Assembly (NCBI GenBank): GCA_021324415.1
Contig: JAJPJF010000328.1
Span: 1 to 36,186 of the forward strand
DNA: 36,186 bases
Source of the DNA: Nostocales cyanobacterium Centralia_MAG_434
GTDB lineage: Bacteria > Cyanobacteriota > Cyanobacteriia > Cyanobacteriales > Nostocaceae
Direction: 5' to 3'
Below the pieces are notes generated by a model. That model was not told the origin of the DNA. It saw nothing but the letters and a program-made list of their open reading frames with translations, and did no database searches. Position numbers and translations under genes: made by a program. Positions 1-8,548 of this stretch are shown piece by piece (positions within the stretch are counted from its first letter, which is position 1; each line of letters opens with the position of its first letter).

Positions 1-348
1 GATGTTAAGCATTCTTTTTTGCTAATCCAGTAAATCTCCTTTATATACTCTTTATATTGAGGGAATTTTACCTCCTCTCAAACACTAATATAGTTATAGT
101 CAATGAAAAAAGCTTTACATAATTTTTATGAATTTAGTATTTTTTTAGTCTATTTAAAACATTAGTATAACGGAACTTGGATGAGTGAATCGGCTAAGCT
201 AATCCAGATATGAAGCAGGGGATTTTAGTTTCTCACGACTGTCCTCGCCTCTGCCTTGCCTTTGCACGAGTCAATAGGACTTTGATTGCGTTCACATCTC
301 GTTGCTCGACAAATTTCGCATCTTTCGAGATTTATTTGCCTAGCTTAT
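1..348. other. AT-rich intergenic stretch, no gene seen
   Basis: The left edge of the window is AT-rich and I see no credible reading frame, RNA gene or strong hairpin in it. It ends at the regulatory region of the first gene. It may contain the tail of the transcript from a gene left of the window, but nothing shows this. Confidence 0.5.
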
Positions 349-383
349 AGTACAATTGTTCTATAATAGAGTACAATTGTACT
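349..383 (+). promoter_or_regulatory. Two LexA-type boxes bracketing a TATAAT promoter box
   Basis: AGTACAATTGTTCT lies at 349-362 and the perfect palindrome AGTACAATTGTACT at 370-383. Their centres are 21 bp apart, two helical turns, so both sit on the same face of the DNA. A TATAAT box starts in the last base of the first copy (362-367) and the gap to the second copy is only seven bases. Both copies fit the consensus I recall for LexA of Anabaena/Nostoc, RGTACNNNDGTWCB, at every fixed position. A dimer bound at either box would cover the -10 region, so a repressed, probably DNA-damage-responsive promoter for the gene starting at 524 is the natural reading. LexA identity is inference from the consensus; the doubled palindrome and the TATAAT are directly seen. 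Confidence 0.7.
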
Positions 384-523
384 AATCATAACTCAAAGAC
401 GATAACAGCCCTCACTAATCTAAGAGTTGTTTGCTACTAAACTTCAGCAATCAAAAGCTGATTGCCATTTCGCCAAGACCCGTATTGCTTTTTAAAAAGA
501 CCCTACTGTATAAGGTCAGTACC

Positions 524-1156
524 ATGATGACACACGTCCAAGGTGCAATTGCAGCCCAAGTTGACAAACAAGCAGATGCTCAAGCTAAGGTTAAAAAAAC
601 TGATATTAAAAATTTTTCCTTTCAAAGGCTCGCTGATGCTACCGAGACAATTCTCTATCATGCCTTCTGGTTAGCTAACCAAAAACAACAGCGATCTTCT
701 TTGGAATATAGAAAGCTACTTCTGGAACAAGGCTGGAAGGGTGAGGAGAAAAAGTACCTCAAACTAGCTGCAGCCTTTCAAAAATTTTCACCAGAGGATT
801 TGGCACAAATTGAACCAAGAACCATATATCAGCTAGCAGAGAACGCAAACAAGTACCAGTTAGTCATAGATAGGTTACTTGACTTAACTGCAATTACTCA
901 GGATGCAGTGAGAAAACTGATCACACAAGAGCGTAAGCCAAAAACGCTAAAACAGGAGAAACCTAGTATTTGGCGACGGACAAAAAATGGTGGTAGATAT
1001 TGCCAGATCCCACCAATCCATGAACAAGATGAGCGGACAGGGACAACCCTACAAAAAATGATGGATGAAGAAGGCTTAAGTGCTCAACAGATCGTGGCAG
1101 AAGCGATCGCACTCAGACAAGCATACAAAGAAGGAAAATTGAGTGTAGCCCACTAA
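524..1156 (+). CDS. Protein of unknown function, possible SOS-regulated gene
   Basis: About 210 residues, soluble, with no signal peptide and no membrane segment. I do not recognise a named family. The N-terminal third is rich in Ala, Gln and Lys and probably helical (AAQVDKQADAQAKVKK). The middle holds GWKGEEKKYLKLAAAFQKF and a motif around LAQIEPRTIYQLAEN. A basic linker (ERKPKTLKQEKPSIWRRTKN) leads to a C-terminal part with CQIPPIHEQDERTGTTLQ and a helix ending IVAEAIALRQA. The frame is open from 431, but the first 31 codons look non-coding and ATG 524 (or ATG 527 directly after it) precedes the recognisable sequence. The gene stands alone and is convergent with the ATPase gene 24 bases downstream. 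The two LexA-type boxes 140-175 bases upstream of the start suggest induction by DNA damage. The basic patch would fit a nucleic-acid-binding role, but that is a guess. Confidence 0.75.
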   Translation: MMTHVQGAIAAQVDKQADAQAKVKKTDIKNFSFQRLADATETILYHAFWLANQKQQRSSLEYRKLLLEQGWKGEEKKYLKLAAAFQKFSPEDLAQIEPRTIYQLAENANKYQLVIDRLLDLTAITQDAVRKLITQERKPKTLKQEKPSIWRRTKNGGRYCQIPPIHEQDERTGTTLQKMMDEEGLSAQQIVAEAIALRQAYKEGKLSVAH

Positions 1157-1179
1157 CTCAACGAAAAAGCTGTTACTAT

Positions 1180-3015
1180 TTACTCGCCATCGCAAAGATG
1201 GCGATCGCTTTTTGTTACATCTGAATGAGTTTGTAGATTATTGCGCAGCAAGTGACATCCATCCATCAGCAAATTTCCTTGGGAACTTTGGTCTAAAGGT
1301 TGAGCCTTTATACCTTGGCTTGTTTTGACTTCATTCACCGCTTCCTGAAGTACCTGATTGGTCTGATTCTCCAGACTCGCATCGACCTTCTGTAGTTTTT
1401 GTAGCGATCGCTTTGCTTGGATCGCATCGATTAATGCCTTAATCGATTGATTAGCAGCAAGATGCCCTTGTGATAATGAAATGAGTGCTTTAATTTCACC
1501 GACTCTCGCTTGATGGGCATCTGCAGCTGCTTGACGATACTGCGATAGGGTAGATAACCACAACCACAAAAAGATGATGAACTTAATAGTCATCCCAGTT
1601 GTTAAGAAGGCAAGAATACGATTTGCTCGTCGTTGCTGAAGAATGCGTTTTTGCTCTACTGCTAGTCGTGCTTCTACTTCTTTTGCTCGCGAAGCTTCGA
1701 GTGTCTTCTCTACTTCCTGACGATCAAACACTTGACTAGCTGTTAAAAATTGATAGTCCAAATCGCTTAATTGTTTATTTTGTGCCCACTCTTGAGCATC
1801 TTTAAGAGCCTGTCCTCGCAACAGACGCGATTCGTCGGTTTTGTTCGATGCTTGCCAAGCATTCAACGCTTGCGAATATGGACGCAGATTGTTTAATTGT
1901 TGCTTGACCCAGGCTAGATTGAATATCGTGCGATAAATAGGATTTTTAATTTTTAAAAATCCTTGATGTTTGATAACCAATCCACTTAACAATAGCTCAA
2001 TCTGTTCGCGACTATCGTCTGTTGGAATATCAACATACTGTAAAAGTTGTTGATAGACACTTAAAGTTCTACCTGCTAGCTGTTCATTGTATAAAAGGCG
2101 ATCACGAATGGTTCTTAAATGTTCTGGCTGATCTTGTGATTCCCAATTATGGATAATACAAGTCTTGACTAAATTTTCCACCCAAAAGACTTCTGTCCCA
2201 GGAGGAATAGCAATTCTTCTCTGCTCTTTTGAAGATATATAAATTAACTGTGATATCAGATGACAAAGCTTTTGTGTAAGAAATGGTTGTCCACCTGTCC
2301 AAACTAATATCTGCTTCAAAACAATTTGGGGACGTTCAACTATTTCCTTGAATCCATCCATCAATGGAGTTGCTTCTTCTAACTTAAATCCTTCCAGTTC
2401 AATTGCTTTACCAATATTAAACGGTGTTTTGGTATGTTCTTGAATCAAATTAGAGGGAGTCGCAACACCAAAGATAGCAAAAGTAATTCGTTGATATTCT
2501 GGATTGTTCGCTCTGTGATTATAAAAATATCTAATCAGCGAAAATAAATCATCAACAGAGAAATTGAGACTCAGAATGCTATCAACTTCATCTATAAAAA
2601 TAAATAACTTTTTACTAGGAAACTGAAAAAACAAGATTTCTTCAATAAACAATTTTAACTTTTGAATCAAAGAAATATCTACTTCTTGATTCCACCAAGA
2701 TTTTAAGTTTATTTTATCTACTAAATTAAATCCTAACCATAAATCACCAACAATTCCCTTATACCATTGCAGAGGGGTAATATTATCACTACCAATAACA
2801 CTTAAATCAACAGATACACATTGAAAACCTTCTTGTTGTAAACGACATTTTGTTTGCACAAGCAGGGAGGACTTCCCCATCTGCCGAGAGCTAAAAACAT
2901 AGCAAAACTCCCCTTGCTTGAGTTCATCATATAATTGGGAATCAGCCCGCCGTCTTACATAGGTTAGTGCATCAACGGCTAAACTACCACCGACCTGATA
3001 TTTGTAATTAGTCAT
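1180..3015 (-). CDS. AAA-like (nSTAND-type) ATPase with membrane segment, WD40 propeller missing
   Basis: A 611-residue protein of the cyanobacterial AAA-like domain family (AAA_35 type). The N-terminus YQVGGSLAVDALTYVRRRAD and the Walker A SSRQMGKSS (about residues 42-50) are typical; a Walker B, LFIFIDEVDS, follows near 138-147. After the ATPase and winged-helix-like part comes a charged stretch with EARLAVEQKR, one hydrophobic segment at about 470-492 and an amphipathic helix region ending LQEAVNEVK. In relatives this helix is followed by 7-14 WD40 repeats and then a conserved tail. Here the tail (LLMDGCHLLRNNLQ ... SDRHLCDGE) follows after only about 20 residues, so the propeller is absent with the frame intact. 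Such STAND proteins are thought to be sensor/effector switches, some in defence; the target of this one is unknown. The start ATG at 3015 gives the full conserved N-terminus. Confidence 0.85.
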   Translation of the reverse strand: MTNYKYQVGGSLAVDALTYVRRRADSQLYDELKQGEFCYVFSSRQMGKSSLLVQTKCRLQQEGFQCVSVDLSVIGSDNITPLQWYKGIVGDLWLGFNLVDKINLKSWWNQEVDISLIQKLKLFIEEILFFQFPSKKLFIFIDEVDSILSLNFSVDDLFSLIRYFYNHRANNPEYQRITFAIFGVATPSNLIQEHTKTPFNIGKAIELEGFKLEEATPLMDGFKEIVERPQIVLKQILVWTGGQPFLTQKLCHLISQLIYISSKEQRRIAIPPGTEVFWVENLVKTCIIHNWESQDQPEHLRTIRDRLLYNEQLAGRTLSVYQQLLQYVDIPTDDSREQIELLLSGLVIKHQGFLKIKNPIYRTIFNLAWVKQQLNNLRPYSQALNAWQASNKTDESRLLRGQALKDAQEWAQNKQLSDLDYQFLTASQVFDRQEVEKTLEASRAKEVEARLAVEQKRILQQRRANRILAFLTTGMTIKFIIFLWLWLSTLSQYRQAAADAHQARVGEIKALISLSQGHLAANQSIKALIDAIQAKRSLQKLQKVDASLENQTNQVLQEAVNEVKTSQGIKAQPLDQSSQGNLLMDGCHLLRNNLQTHSDVTKSDRHLCDGE

Positions 3016-3542
3016 TTCACCCTTCTAGCTTTAGCAAAGTATGGCTAGTCTTTTAGGTTGTGTTGTTTAAAAAAATCTGAGGGAAAAAAATTCGCTCAGT
3101 CTACACTGGCTATATGGTCATCTCAACATATGAGATCCAAACGCTACTTGAGCTTGAATACATCCTGATGAAAACACTATAAGTTTGTCTTTTATGAGGA
3201 TGTGTTAACAATCTTTTGATTAGATTGTTAAAACTTTAAGCTAGTCTAGCTATTTAACGCAACTTATTCATGTTTTTCACTAACAAATGTAGCATATCAG
3301 GATCGTCTTAATCGAAGTTCTCTCAGAATCTGAGAGGTTGTAAATGGGTGATGATATTTGTGAAAAGATAAATACTGGTATATTAATGAAGCTAGACGAC
3401 TATGCCCTCATCACATGAATAATCAATAAGTTGATATTATGATAGTTAACAGCAACAAAATGGTTATATGCTATGTAATAGCTTGTTCATAATGTCAGTA
3501 CTAATTAGACTCTTTGCGTCCAAAGTCACGATTAATTGAGGA
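3016..3542. other. Intergenic region with two perfect small hairpins
   Basis: No credible gene. TTAACAATC at 3205-3213 pairs with GATTGTTAA at 3223-3231 (9 bp, 9-base loop), and CTCTCAG at 3320-3326 pairs with CTGAGAG at 3330-3336 (7 bp, 3-base loop). Neither is followed by a clear T-run on either strand. They could be operators, or structures in the leader of the minus-strand ATPase gene or of the plus-strand genes; no function is shown. Confidence 0.45.
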
Positions 3543-3749
3543 ATGTTTCAAACGACAATAGCACATCCTAACAAGACAATTTCAGATTTCGAACTGTCCA
3601 CGCCCAAGACGGTTATGCCAATCTTCAAGATGGTTTCGGCCATTTTAATCCCAGTGACAAATGGTATGCAAGTGTACCTTCTTACTCAAGAGACAAACAA
3701 AGAGGTCACTAACCTGATAAACATGATTTTTGCAAAATTGCTGCATTAA
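3543..3749 (+). pseudogene. Short frame, possible remnant of an SH3-like domain protein
   Basis: The 68-codon open frame here has no recognisable product. In the next frame, over about 3597-3710, the DNA reads TVHAQDGYANLQDGFGHF, then NPSDKWYASVP, before a stop. A-x-D-G-Y-A-N-L resembles the start of bacterial SH3 (SH3b) domains in cyanobacterial secreted proteins (VNAQDGYANLRSG-like). The two frames together look like a decayed, frameshifted fragment rather than a working gene. The next gene starts only 5 bases downstream. A real small protein in the annotated frame cannot be excluded. Confidence 0.3.
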
Positions 3750-3754
3750 AAATT

Positions 3755-4309
3755 ATGACCAAATTATTATTTCTCGCTTTAGATGGCACAATTCGCAGGT
3801 CAAAATCAGGTGCAGCGTTTATTAACCAGCCAGATGACCAAGAATTAATTGAAGGTATACAGCAGGTTCTTACGCACTACCCCGACTATGTTAAGATTGG
3901 CATCGGCAACCAAGATAGTGTAGCCTCTGGCGAAAAATCTCTGGAAGATGCGATAAAAGAACAAGAAATTACTTTAGATTTAGTACCCCAATTAAAGTGC
4001 ATCTACTTTTGTCCAGATTTTGAAGGCAAAGAGTGCCATTACGTTGGCAGATATGGTATTGAAAGAAGCTATTTGCATATTCAATTTACTCCAGAGTACC
4101 TTGCAGAATTAGCCTATTTGATAGGCTCTTTTCGCAAGCCCAATCCAGGAATGCTGCAGTTAGCAATGAAAGAATATCAAGTCTTTGATTCACCAGAAGA
4201 AATAACAGATGTGTTAATGGTAGGAGATAGCGTGGAAGACGCAGCCGCAGCCGTAGCCGCAGGTATTCGTTTTATGTGGGCAGTAGATTGGCTGAAAAGC
4301 TCAAATTAA
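3755..4309 (+). CDS. HAD-superfamily protein (GmhB-like), probable pseudoenzyme
   Basis: 184 residues, the size and layout of D,D-heptose-1,7-bisphosphate-type or histidinol-phosphatase-type HAD proteins. Motif I reads FLALDGTI at residues 6-13: the second Asp (D10) is there, but the nucleophile position that gives DxDGT holds Ala8. Motif II, normally S/T-NQ, reads IGNQ with Gly51 in place of Ser/Thr. Motif III Lys128 (FRKPNPGML) and motif IV (MVGDSVEDA, D158 and D162) are intact, as is CPDFEGKEC, a probable metal-binding loop region. With both the nucleophile and the motif II hydroxyl gone, phosphatase activity is unlikely. The fold and Mg-binding acids are kept, so binding or regulation may remain, or decay may be recent. 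The gene starts with ATG 3755 and has no strong ribosome site. Confidence 0.8.
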   Translation: MTKLLFLALDGTIRRSKSGAAFINQPDDQELIEGIQQVLTHYPDYVKIGIGNQDSVASGEKSLEDAIKEQEITLDLVPQLKCIYFCPDFEGKECHYVGRYGIERSYLHIQFTPEYLAELAYLIGSFRKPNPGMLQLAMKEYQVFDSPEEITDVLMVGDSVEDAAAAVAAGIRFMWAVDWLKSSN

Positions 4310-4389
4310 GCAATGGGGTATTCATAAATAAGGAGACTCGGTATTATATTTATGTAACTGCCTTTTCTCAAAGTATGGGTTAGTAGTCT

Positions 4390-4998
4390 GTGAATTCGCT
4401 TACTCCCGATAAAAAATCTGAGTTACGACTGACCCCAAAGCAAGCTATTCTGGCAAGAATCTTTCACTGGATAAATCTTATTAGCCTATTGGTGATGATG
4501 ACCAGTGGACTCCAGATCTACAATGCTAATCCTGTTTTTGGTGGACGAGAAGGCTGGCATATTCCGGCCTTATTTTTGCTAGGAGGTTGGCTGGCTGGAG
4601 GTAGACATTGGCATTTTGCGGCAATGTGGTTCTTTGCGCTCAATCTCCTTTGGTACGGTATTTATATATTGGTAAATCGACGCTGGAAACATCGATTTGT
4701 CAGTAGCAAAGACATCAAAGCCCTACAGATTAGCCAAAATAACAAGCGTAGAGCTTATGCCTGGCATCGATTAGTTTACACTGCTATTATTCCTGTCTTG
4801 TTACTTGCTGTGTTTAGCGGTTTGGGAATGTACAAACCAGTTCAATTTCACTGGATTGTTGATTTGTTTGGCAGTTGGCAGGCACTACGAATCGTTCATT
4901 TTATAACAGTACCGACAGTGATAGTCTTTGCGATCGCTCACTATCTGTTGGGTTTGAAGGTGGGAGGTCAACGTCTCATTGATTCCATGTTCTGGTAG
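4390..4998 (+). CDS. Cytochrome b561-like membrane subunit
   Basis: 202 residues with about four or five hydrophobic segments. It looks like the b-type cytochrome subunit (Ni/Fe-hydrogenase / thiosulfate reductase cytochrome b family) that carries electrons between quinone and a periplasmic partner. Candidate haem ligands are His26 (RIFHWINL), His57 (EGWHIPALF), the His in AYAWHRLVYT, and those in RIVHFITVP and AIAHYLLGL. The start codon is GTG at 4390; no ATG precedes the conserved N-terminus. The molybdenum enzyme gene begins 9 bases after the stop, so the two are co-transcribed and most likely form one membrane-bound redox complex. The direction of electron flow and the substrate are not visible from the sequence. 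Confidence 0.8.
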   Translation: MNSLTPDKKSELRLTPKQAILARIFHWINLISLLVMMTSGLQIYNANPVFGGREGWHIPALFLLGGWLAGGRHWHFAAMWFFALNLLWYGIYILVNRRWKHRFVSSKDIKALQISQNNKRRAYAWHRLVYTAIIPVLLLAVFSGLGMYKPVQFHWIVDLFGSWQALRIVHFITVPTVIVFAIAHYLLGLKVGGQRLIDSMFW

Positions 4999-5007
4999 AG
5001 GTTCTGC

Positions 5008-5730
5008 ATGCGTCCAAATCAAGTTTTTCGTCACCCATTACGCCGCCGCCACTTTCTACAACTCTCTGGACTTTCCAGTATGAGTTTACTTCTGGGTGGC
5101 TGTAGTTTGCCTCTATTAGACACTATTGTCAACAAAGCCTCTGAACCTCTCAATCAAAAGGTCGAAACTTTACTATTTAATCCTCAAAAGCTTGCACCTG
5201 AATTTCCTATCAGTGCCATTGAACCGAATGCTTTATTAGTTAATACATATAACTTTACCCCAGACATTAACCCAGCAACATTTCATTTAAAAATTGATGG
5301 TGAGGTCCACAACCCCCTCAGTCTCAGTATGGCAGAACTTCAAAAAATGCCTTTAACCTCCATGGTTATTCGCCATGTTTGTGTTGAGGGATGGGCAGCG
5401 ATCGTGCAATGGGGTGGGGTACGGTTGCGAGATCTCCTGCATTTGGCACAACCTAAAACTAATGCTCGCTACGTTTACTTTGAATCGGCGGATGGTTACT
5501 ACGAAAGCTGGGATCTCGCTTCTGCTGTACATCCCCAAACACTGATGGCTTATCAGAAAAATGGTCAGCCCCTATCAGTTGACAATGGTGCACCTCTCCG
5601 TTTAGCATCCCCAGTTAAGCTTGGTTACAAACAAAGTAAATGGGTGACTCGCATTACACTTGTCAATCATCTGCTAGCTTCTAAAGGCTATTGGGAGGAT
5701 CAGGGTTATGAGTGGTATGCCGGGCTCTAG
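5008..5730 (+). CDS. Molybdopterin-dependent oxidoreductase, sulfite oxidase/YedY (MsrP)-like
   Basis: 240 residues. The N-terminus has a twin-arginine signal, RRRHFLQLSG (12-21), followed by a lipobox-like LLLGGC ending at Cys32, so Tat export plus lipid anchoring is likely. The catalytic domain carries IRHVCVEGWA, where Cys125 is the expected thiolate ligand of the molybdenum, then VQWGGVRLRDLL and a C-terminal GYKQSKWVTRITLV typical of the family. The partner cytochrome b is encoded just upstream. Known relatives reduce or oxidise S- or N-oxides (methionine sulfoxide in MsrP); the substrate here is not determined. MsrP itself works with MsrQ, a haem-b membrane protein, which makes the pairing analogous but not identical. 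Confidence 0.85.
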   Translation: MRPNQVFRHPLRRRHFLQLSGLSSMSLLLGGCSLPLLDTIVNKASEPLNQKVETLLFNPQKLAPEFPISAIEPNALLVNTYNFTPDINPATFHLKIDGEVHNPLSLSMAELQKMPLTSMVIRHVCVEGWAAIVQWGGVRLRDLLHLAQPKTNARYVYFESADGYYESWDLASAVHPQTLMAYQKNGQPLSVDNGAPLRLASPVKLGYKQSKWVTRITLVNHLLASKGYWEDQGYEWYAGL

Positions 5731-5813
5731 TTCGCCAATAAATAATTTCATATGCACCACAGCTGAAGATAGCATCTACTAATATGGTATGCAGACACAA
5801 TTTCATATCCATT

Positions 5814-5818
5814 AGGAG
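5814..5818 (+). promoter_or_regulatory. Ribosome binding site that favours the GTG start of leuS
   Basis: AGGAG ends 8 bases before GTG 5827 and 5 bases before the in-frame TTG 5824. The spacing and the usual N-terminus of cyanobacterial LeuRS (V/M-E-x-R-Y-N-P) favour GTG 5827. Confidence 0.6.
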
Positions 5819-5826
5819 TATTTTTG

Positions 5827-8412
5827 GTGGAGTTCCGATATAACCCAGTAGCAATTGAGGAAAAATGGCAAAAAACATGGACTGAACTCGGCTTGTACAA
5901 CACATCTACAGATCACAACAAGCCAAAATACTATGCTCTGTCTATGTTCCCCTATCCATCGGGCAGCCTACATATGGGTCACGTCCGTAATTATACGATT
6001 ACTGATGTCATTGCCCGCCTCAAACGGATGCAAGGGTATCGGGTACTACATCCAATGGGTTGGGATGCCTTTGGCTTACCAGCAGAAAACGCAGCCATTG
6101 ACCGGGGTATTCCTCCTGCACAATGGACTTATGAAAATATCTCCCAGATGCAACAGCAATTGAAGCGTCTTGGCTTGTCCATCGACTGGAATTGTGAAGT
6201 TGCCACATGTTCACCAGATTATTACAAGTGGACACAATGGATTTTCTTGCAGTTTTTGCAAATGGGGTTGGCTTACCAAAAAGAAGCAGCCGTTAATTGG
6301 GACCCAATAGATCAAACTGTAGTTGCAAACGAGCAAGTTGACAGTGAAGGGCGTTCTTGGCGGAGTGGTGCTAAGGTAGAGCGTAAACTCCTGCGACAAT
6401 GGTTTTTAAAGATTACCAACTATGCCGAAGAGTTATTACAGGATCTCGACAAGTTGCCTGGTTGGCCTGAACGTGTCAAGTTGATGCAAGCAAACTGGAT
6501 TGGGAAATCTACAGGTGCTTACTTGGAATTTCCCATTGTTGGCAGTGCAGAGAAAATTGGTGTGTACACCACTCGCCCAGATACAGTTTATGGGGTGAGT
6601 TATGTGGTGTTAGCGCCAGAACATCCTTTGACTGAGCAAGTCACAACACCAGAACGTCAAGCAATCGTGGAAGCGTTTATTCAAGAAGTTTCTAACCAAA
6701 GTGAGTTAGAACGGACTGCGGAAGATAAACCGAAGCGCGGTATACCTACGGGTGGCAAAGCAATTAACCCGTTTACAGGGGAAGAAATTCCTATTTGGAT
6801 TGCTGACTATGTGCTGTATGAGTATGGTACAGGCGCAGTGATGGGTGTACCAGCACATGATGCTAGAGATTTTAAGTTTGCTAAAGAACAGAATCTGCCG
6901 ATTCAGGTAGTGATTGTACCACCGGAAAATGTAGAAGCATCAGACGCAACGTCTCTAAAACAGGCATATACAGAACCGGGAATACTCATTAATTCTGGCC
7001 CCTTTGATGGGCTGCCTTCTTCTGATGGCAAGCAAGCAATTGTAAAATACGCCGAAGAACAAGGTTTTGGCAAGGCACGGGTTCAGTATCGTTTACGGGA
7101 CTGGTTAATTTCACGGCAAAGGTATTGGGGGGCACCTATACCAGTGATCCACTGTCCCCAATGTGGTATAGTTACAGTCCCAGAAAAAGACTTACCAGTC
7201 TTATTGCCGGAAAATGTTGAGTTTACAGGACGTGGCGGTTCTCCTTTGGCCAAGTTAGAAAGCTGGGTGAATGTTGCTTGCCCAACGTGTGGTACGCAAG
7301 CAAAACGAGAAACCGACACAATGGATACTTTTATCGATTCCTCGTGGTATTTTTTACGATTTACCGACGCTCAAAACGAACAGCAGATATTTGACTCTGC
7401 GAAGACAAATGATTGGATGTCGGTGGATCAGTATGTCGGTGGCATTGAACATGCAATTTTGCATTTGTTGTATTCGCGGTTTTTTACCAAGGTCTTGCGC
7501 GATCGCGGTTTACTGAACTTTGACGAACCCTTCGAACGTCTGTTGACACAAGGAATGGTACAGGGTTTAACTTATCTCAACGCCAACAAATCTGGCAAAG
7601 ACAGGTGGATTCCTTCCTATCTTGTCAAAGATCCCTCTGATCCCCGTGATCCCCAAACAGGTGAACCTCTGCAACGTTTGTATGCCACCATGTCTAAGTC
7701 TAAAGGCAATGGTGTTGCGCCAGAAGAAGTGATCAGCAAATACGGTGTAGACACCGCCCGGATGTTTATTTTATTTAAAGCCCCACCAGAAAAAGACCTG
7801 GAATGGGATGAGGCTGATGTCGAAGGTCAATTCCGCTTTTTAAACCGGGTTTGGCGATTGGTGACAGATTTTGCTCAGACTTCTTCTAACCCAGTAGAGA
7901 CGTTGCATGCAACGTCTCTACATAAACCTGAAAAAGAATTGCGACGGGCAATTCACACTGCTATTAAAGAAGTGACAGAAGATGTCGAGGGTGAATATCA
8001 GTTTAATACTGCTATTTCTGAATTGATGAAATTGAGCAACGCCCTTGCTGATAGTAGTAGCAAAAATTCACCAATTTATGCAGAAGGCATTCGGACTTTA
8101 GTGGTGTTGCTAGCTCCTTTTGCTCCTCATATCTCTGAGGAATTGTGGCATTTATTGGGTCATACTGACTCAGTTCACACACAAGCTTGGTTGAAGTTTG
8201 ACGAATCTGCTTTGCAAACTGATGAGATCACATTGGTGATTCAAGTCAATGGCAAAAAACGCGGAGATCTACAAGTTCCAGCACAAGCTGATAAAGCAGA
8301 GTTGGAAAAATACGCTCGTGAGTCAGAAGTCGCTAAACGCAACTTGGAAGGTAAGGAGATTAAAAAGGTGATTGTTGTTCCTGGGAAGTTGGTCAATTTT
8401 GTAGTTGGCTAG
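5827..8412 (+). CDS. leuS: Leucyl-tRNA synthetase
   Basis: Class I aminoacyl-tRNA synthetase charging tRNA-Leu, cytoplasmic, about 861 residues, normal for bacterial LeuRS. The HIGH motif is HMGH (about 49-52) in [14 protein letters not shown]. The CP1 editing insertion contains [10 protein letters not shown] and [12 protein letters not shown], the threonine-rich and Asp-containing editing pocket. Zinc-like cysteine pairs CPQCG and CPTCG follow. The second signature reads TMSKSKGN near residue 621: the first Lys of KMSKS is Thr here. The C-terminal anticodon-binding and tRNA-interacting parts ([15 protein letters not shown]) are complete. Two copies of a palindromic repeat lie in frame, one in the editing domain (6942-6957) and one in a linker near residues 690-698 (7894-7921). 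The gene is followed by a hairpin terminator. GTG start chosen from the ribosome site. Confidence 0.97.
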   Translation: MEFRYNPVAIEEKWQKTWTELGLYNTSTDHNKPKYYALSMFPYPSGSLHMGHVRNYTITDVIARLKRMQGYRVLHPMGWDAFGLPAENAAIDRGIPPAQWTYENISQMQQQLKRLGLSIDWNCEVATCSPDYYKWTQWIFLQFLQMGLAYQKEAAVNWDPIDQTVVANEQVDSEGRSWRSGAKVERKLLRQWFLKITNYAEELLQDLDKLPGWPERVKLMQANWIGKSTGAYLEFPIVGSAEKIGVYTTRPDTVYGVSYVVLAPEHPLTEQVTTPERQAIVEAFIQEVSNQSELERTAEDKPKRGIPTGGKAINPFTGEEIPIWIADYVLYEYGTGAVMGVPAHDARDFKFAKEQNLPIQVVIVPPENVEASDATSLKQAYTEPGILINSGPFDGLPSSDGKQAIVKYAEEQGFGKARVQYRLRDWLISRQRYWGAPIPVIHCPQCGIVTVPEKDLPVLLPENVEFTGRGGSPLAKLESWVNVACPTCGTQAKRETDTMDTFIDSSWYFLRFTDAQNEQQIFDSAKTNDWMSVDQYVGGIEHAILHLLYSRFFTKVLRDRGLLNFDEPFERLLTQGMVQGLTYLNANKSGKDRWIPSYLVKDPSDPRDPQTGEPLQRLYATMSKSKGNGVAPEEVISKYGVDTARMFILFKAPPEKDLEWDEADVEGQFRFLNRVWRLVTDFAQTSSNPVETLHATSLHKPEKELRRAIHTAIKEVTEDVEGEYQFNTAISELMKLSNALADSSSKNSPIYAEGIRTLVVLLAPFAPHISEELWHLLGHTDSVHTQAWLKFDESALQTDEITLVIQVNGKKRGDLQVPAQADKAELEKYARESEVAKRNLEGKEIKKVIVVPGKLVNFVVG
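6942..6957. repeat. Partial palindromic repeat inside leuS
   Basis: AGACG (6942-6946) pairs with CGTCT (6950-6954) around CAA. GCAACGTCTCTA at 6946-6957 is identical to the right arm of the complete 28-bp element at 7894-7921. It encodes DATSL within the editing-domain insertion, in the same frame as the second copy. Confidence 0.6.
7894..7921. repeat. Perfect 28-bp palindrome inside leuS
   Basis: GTAGAGACGTTGCA at 7894-7907 is followed directly by its exact reverse complement at 7908-7921. It is read through in frame as VETLHATSL between FAQTSSNP and HKPEKELR, a linker where LeuRS tolerates length change. GTAGAGACGTTGC-type palindromes are, as I recall, dispersed in Nostocales genomes; here one has landed in an essential gene. 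Confidence 0.8.
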
Positions 8413-8452
8413 ACTTTTTTTAAGGAAAGTTATTTAACAAAATTGTCGTAGT

Positions 8453-8482
8453 ACCCCTTCTTACCTAAAGGTAGGGAGGGGT
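8453..8482 (+). terminator. Hairpin terminator after leuS
   Basis: ACCCCTTCTTACCT pairs with AGGTAGGGAGGGGT over 14 positions (two as G-T pairs) with a two-base loop, starting 41 bases after the leuS stop. Only a short TTT follows, so termination may be imperfect. Confidence 0.6.
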
Positions 8483-8548
8483 TTAAAGTGATATTGTTCG
8501 GATACTTAGCACAATAGAGTTCATTCTTTATTACGAAAGTCAGGCAAC

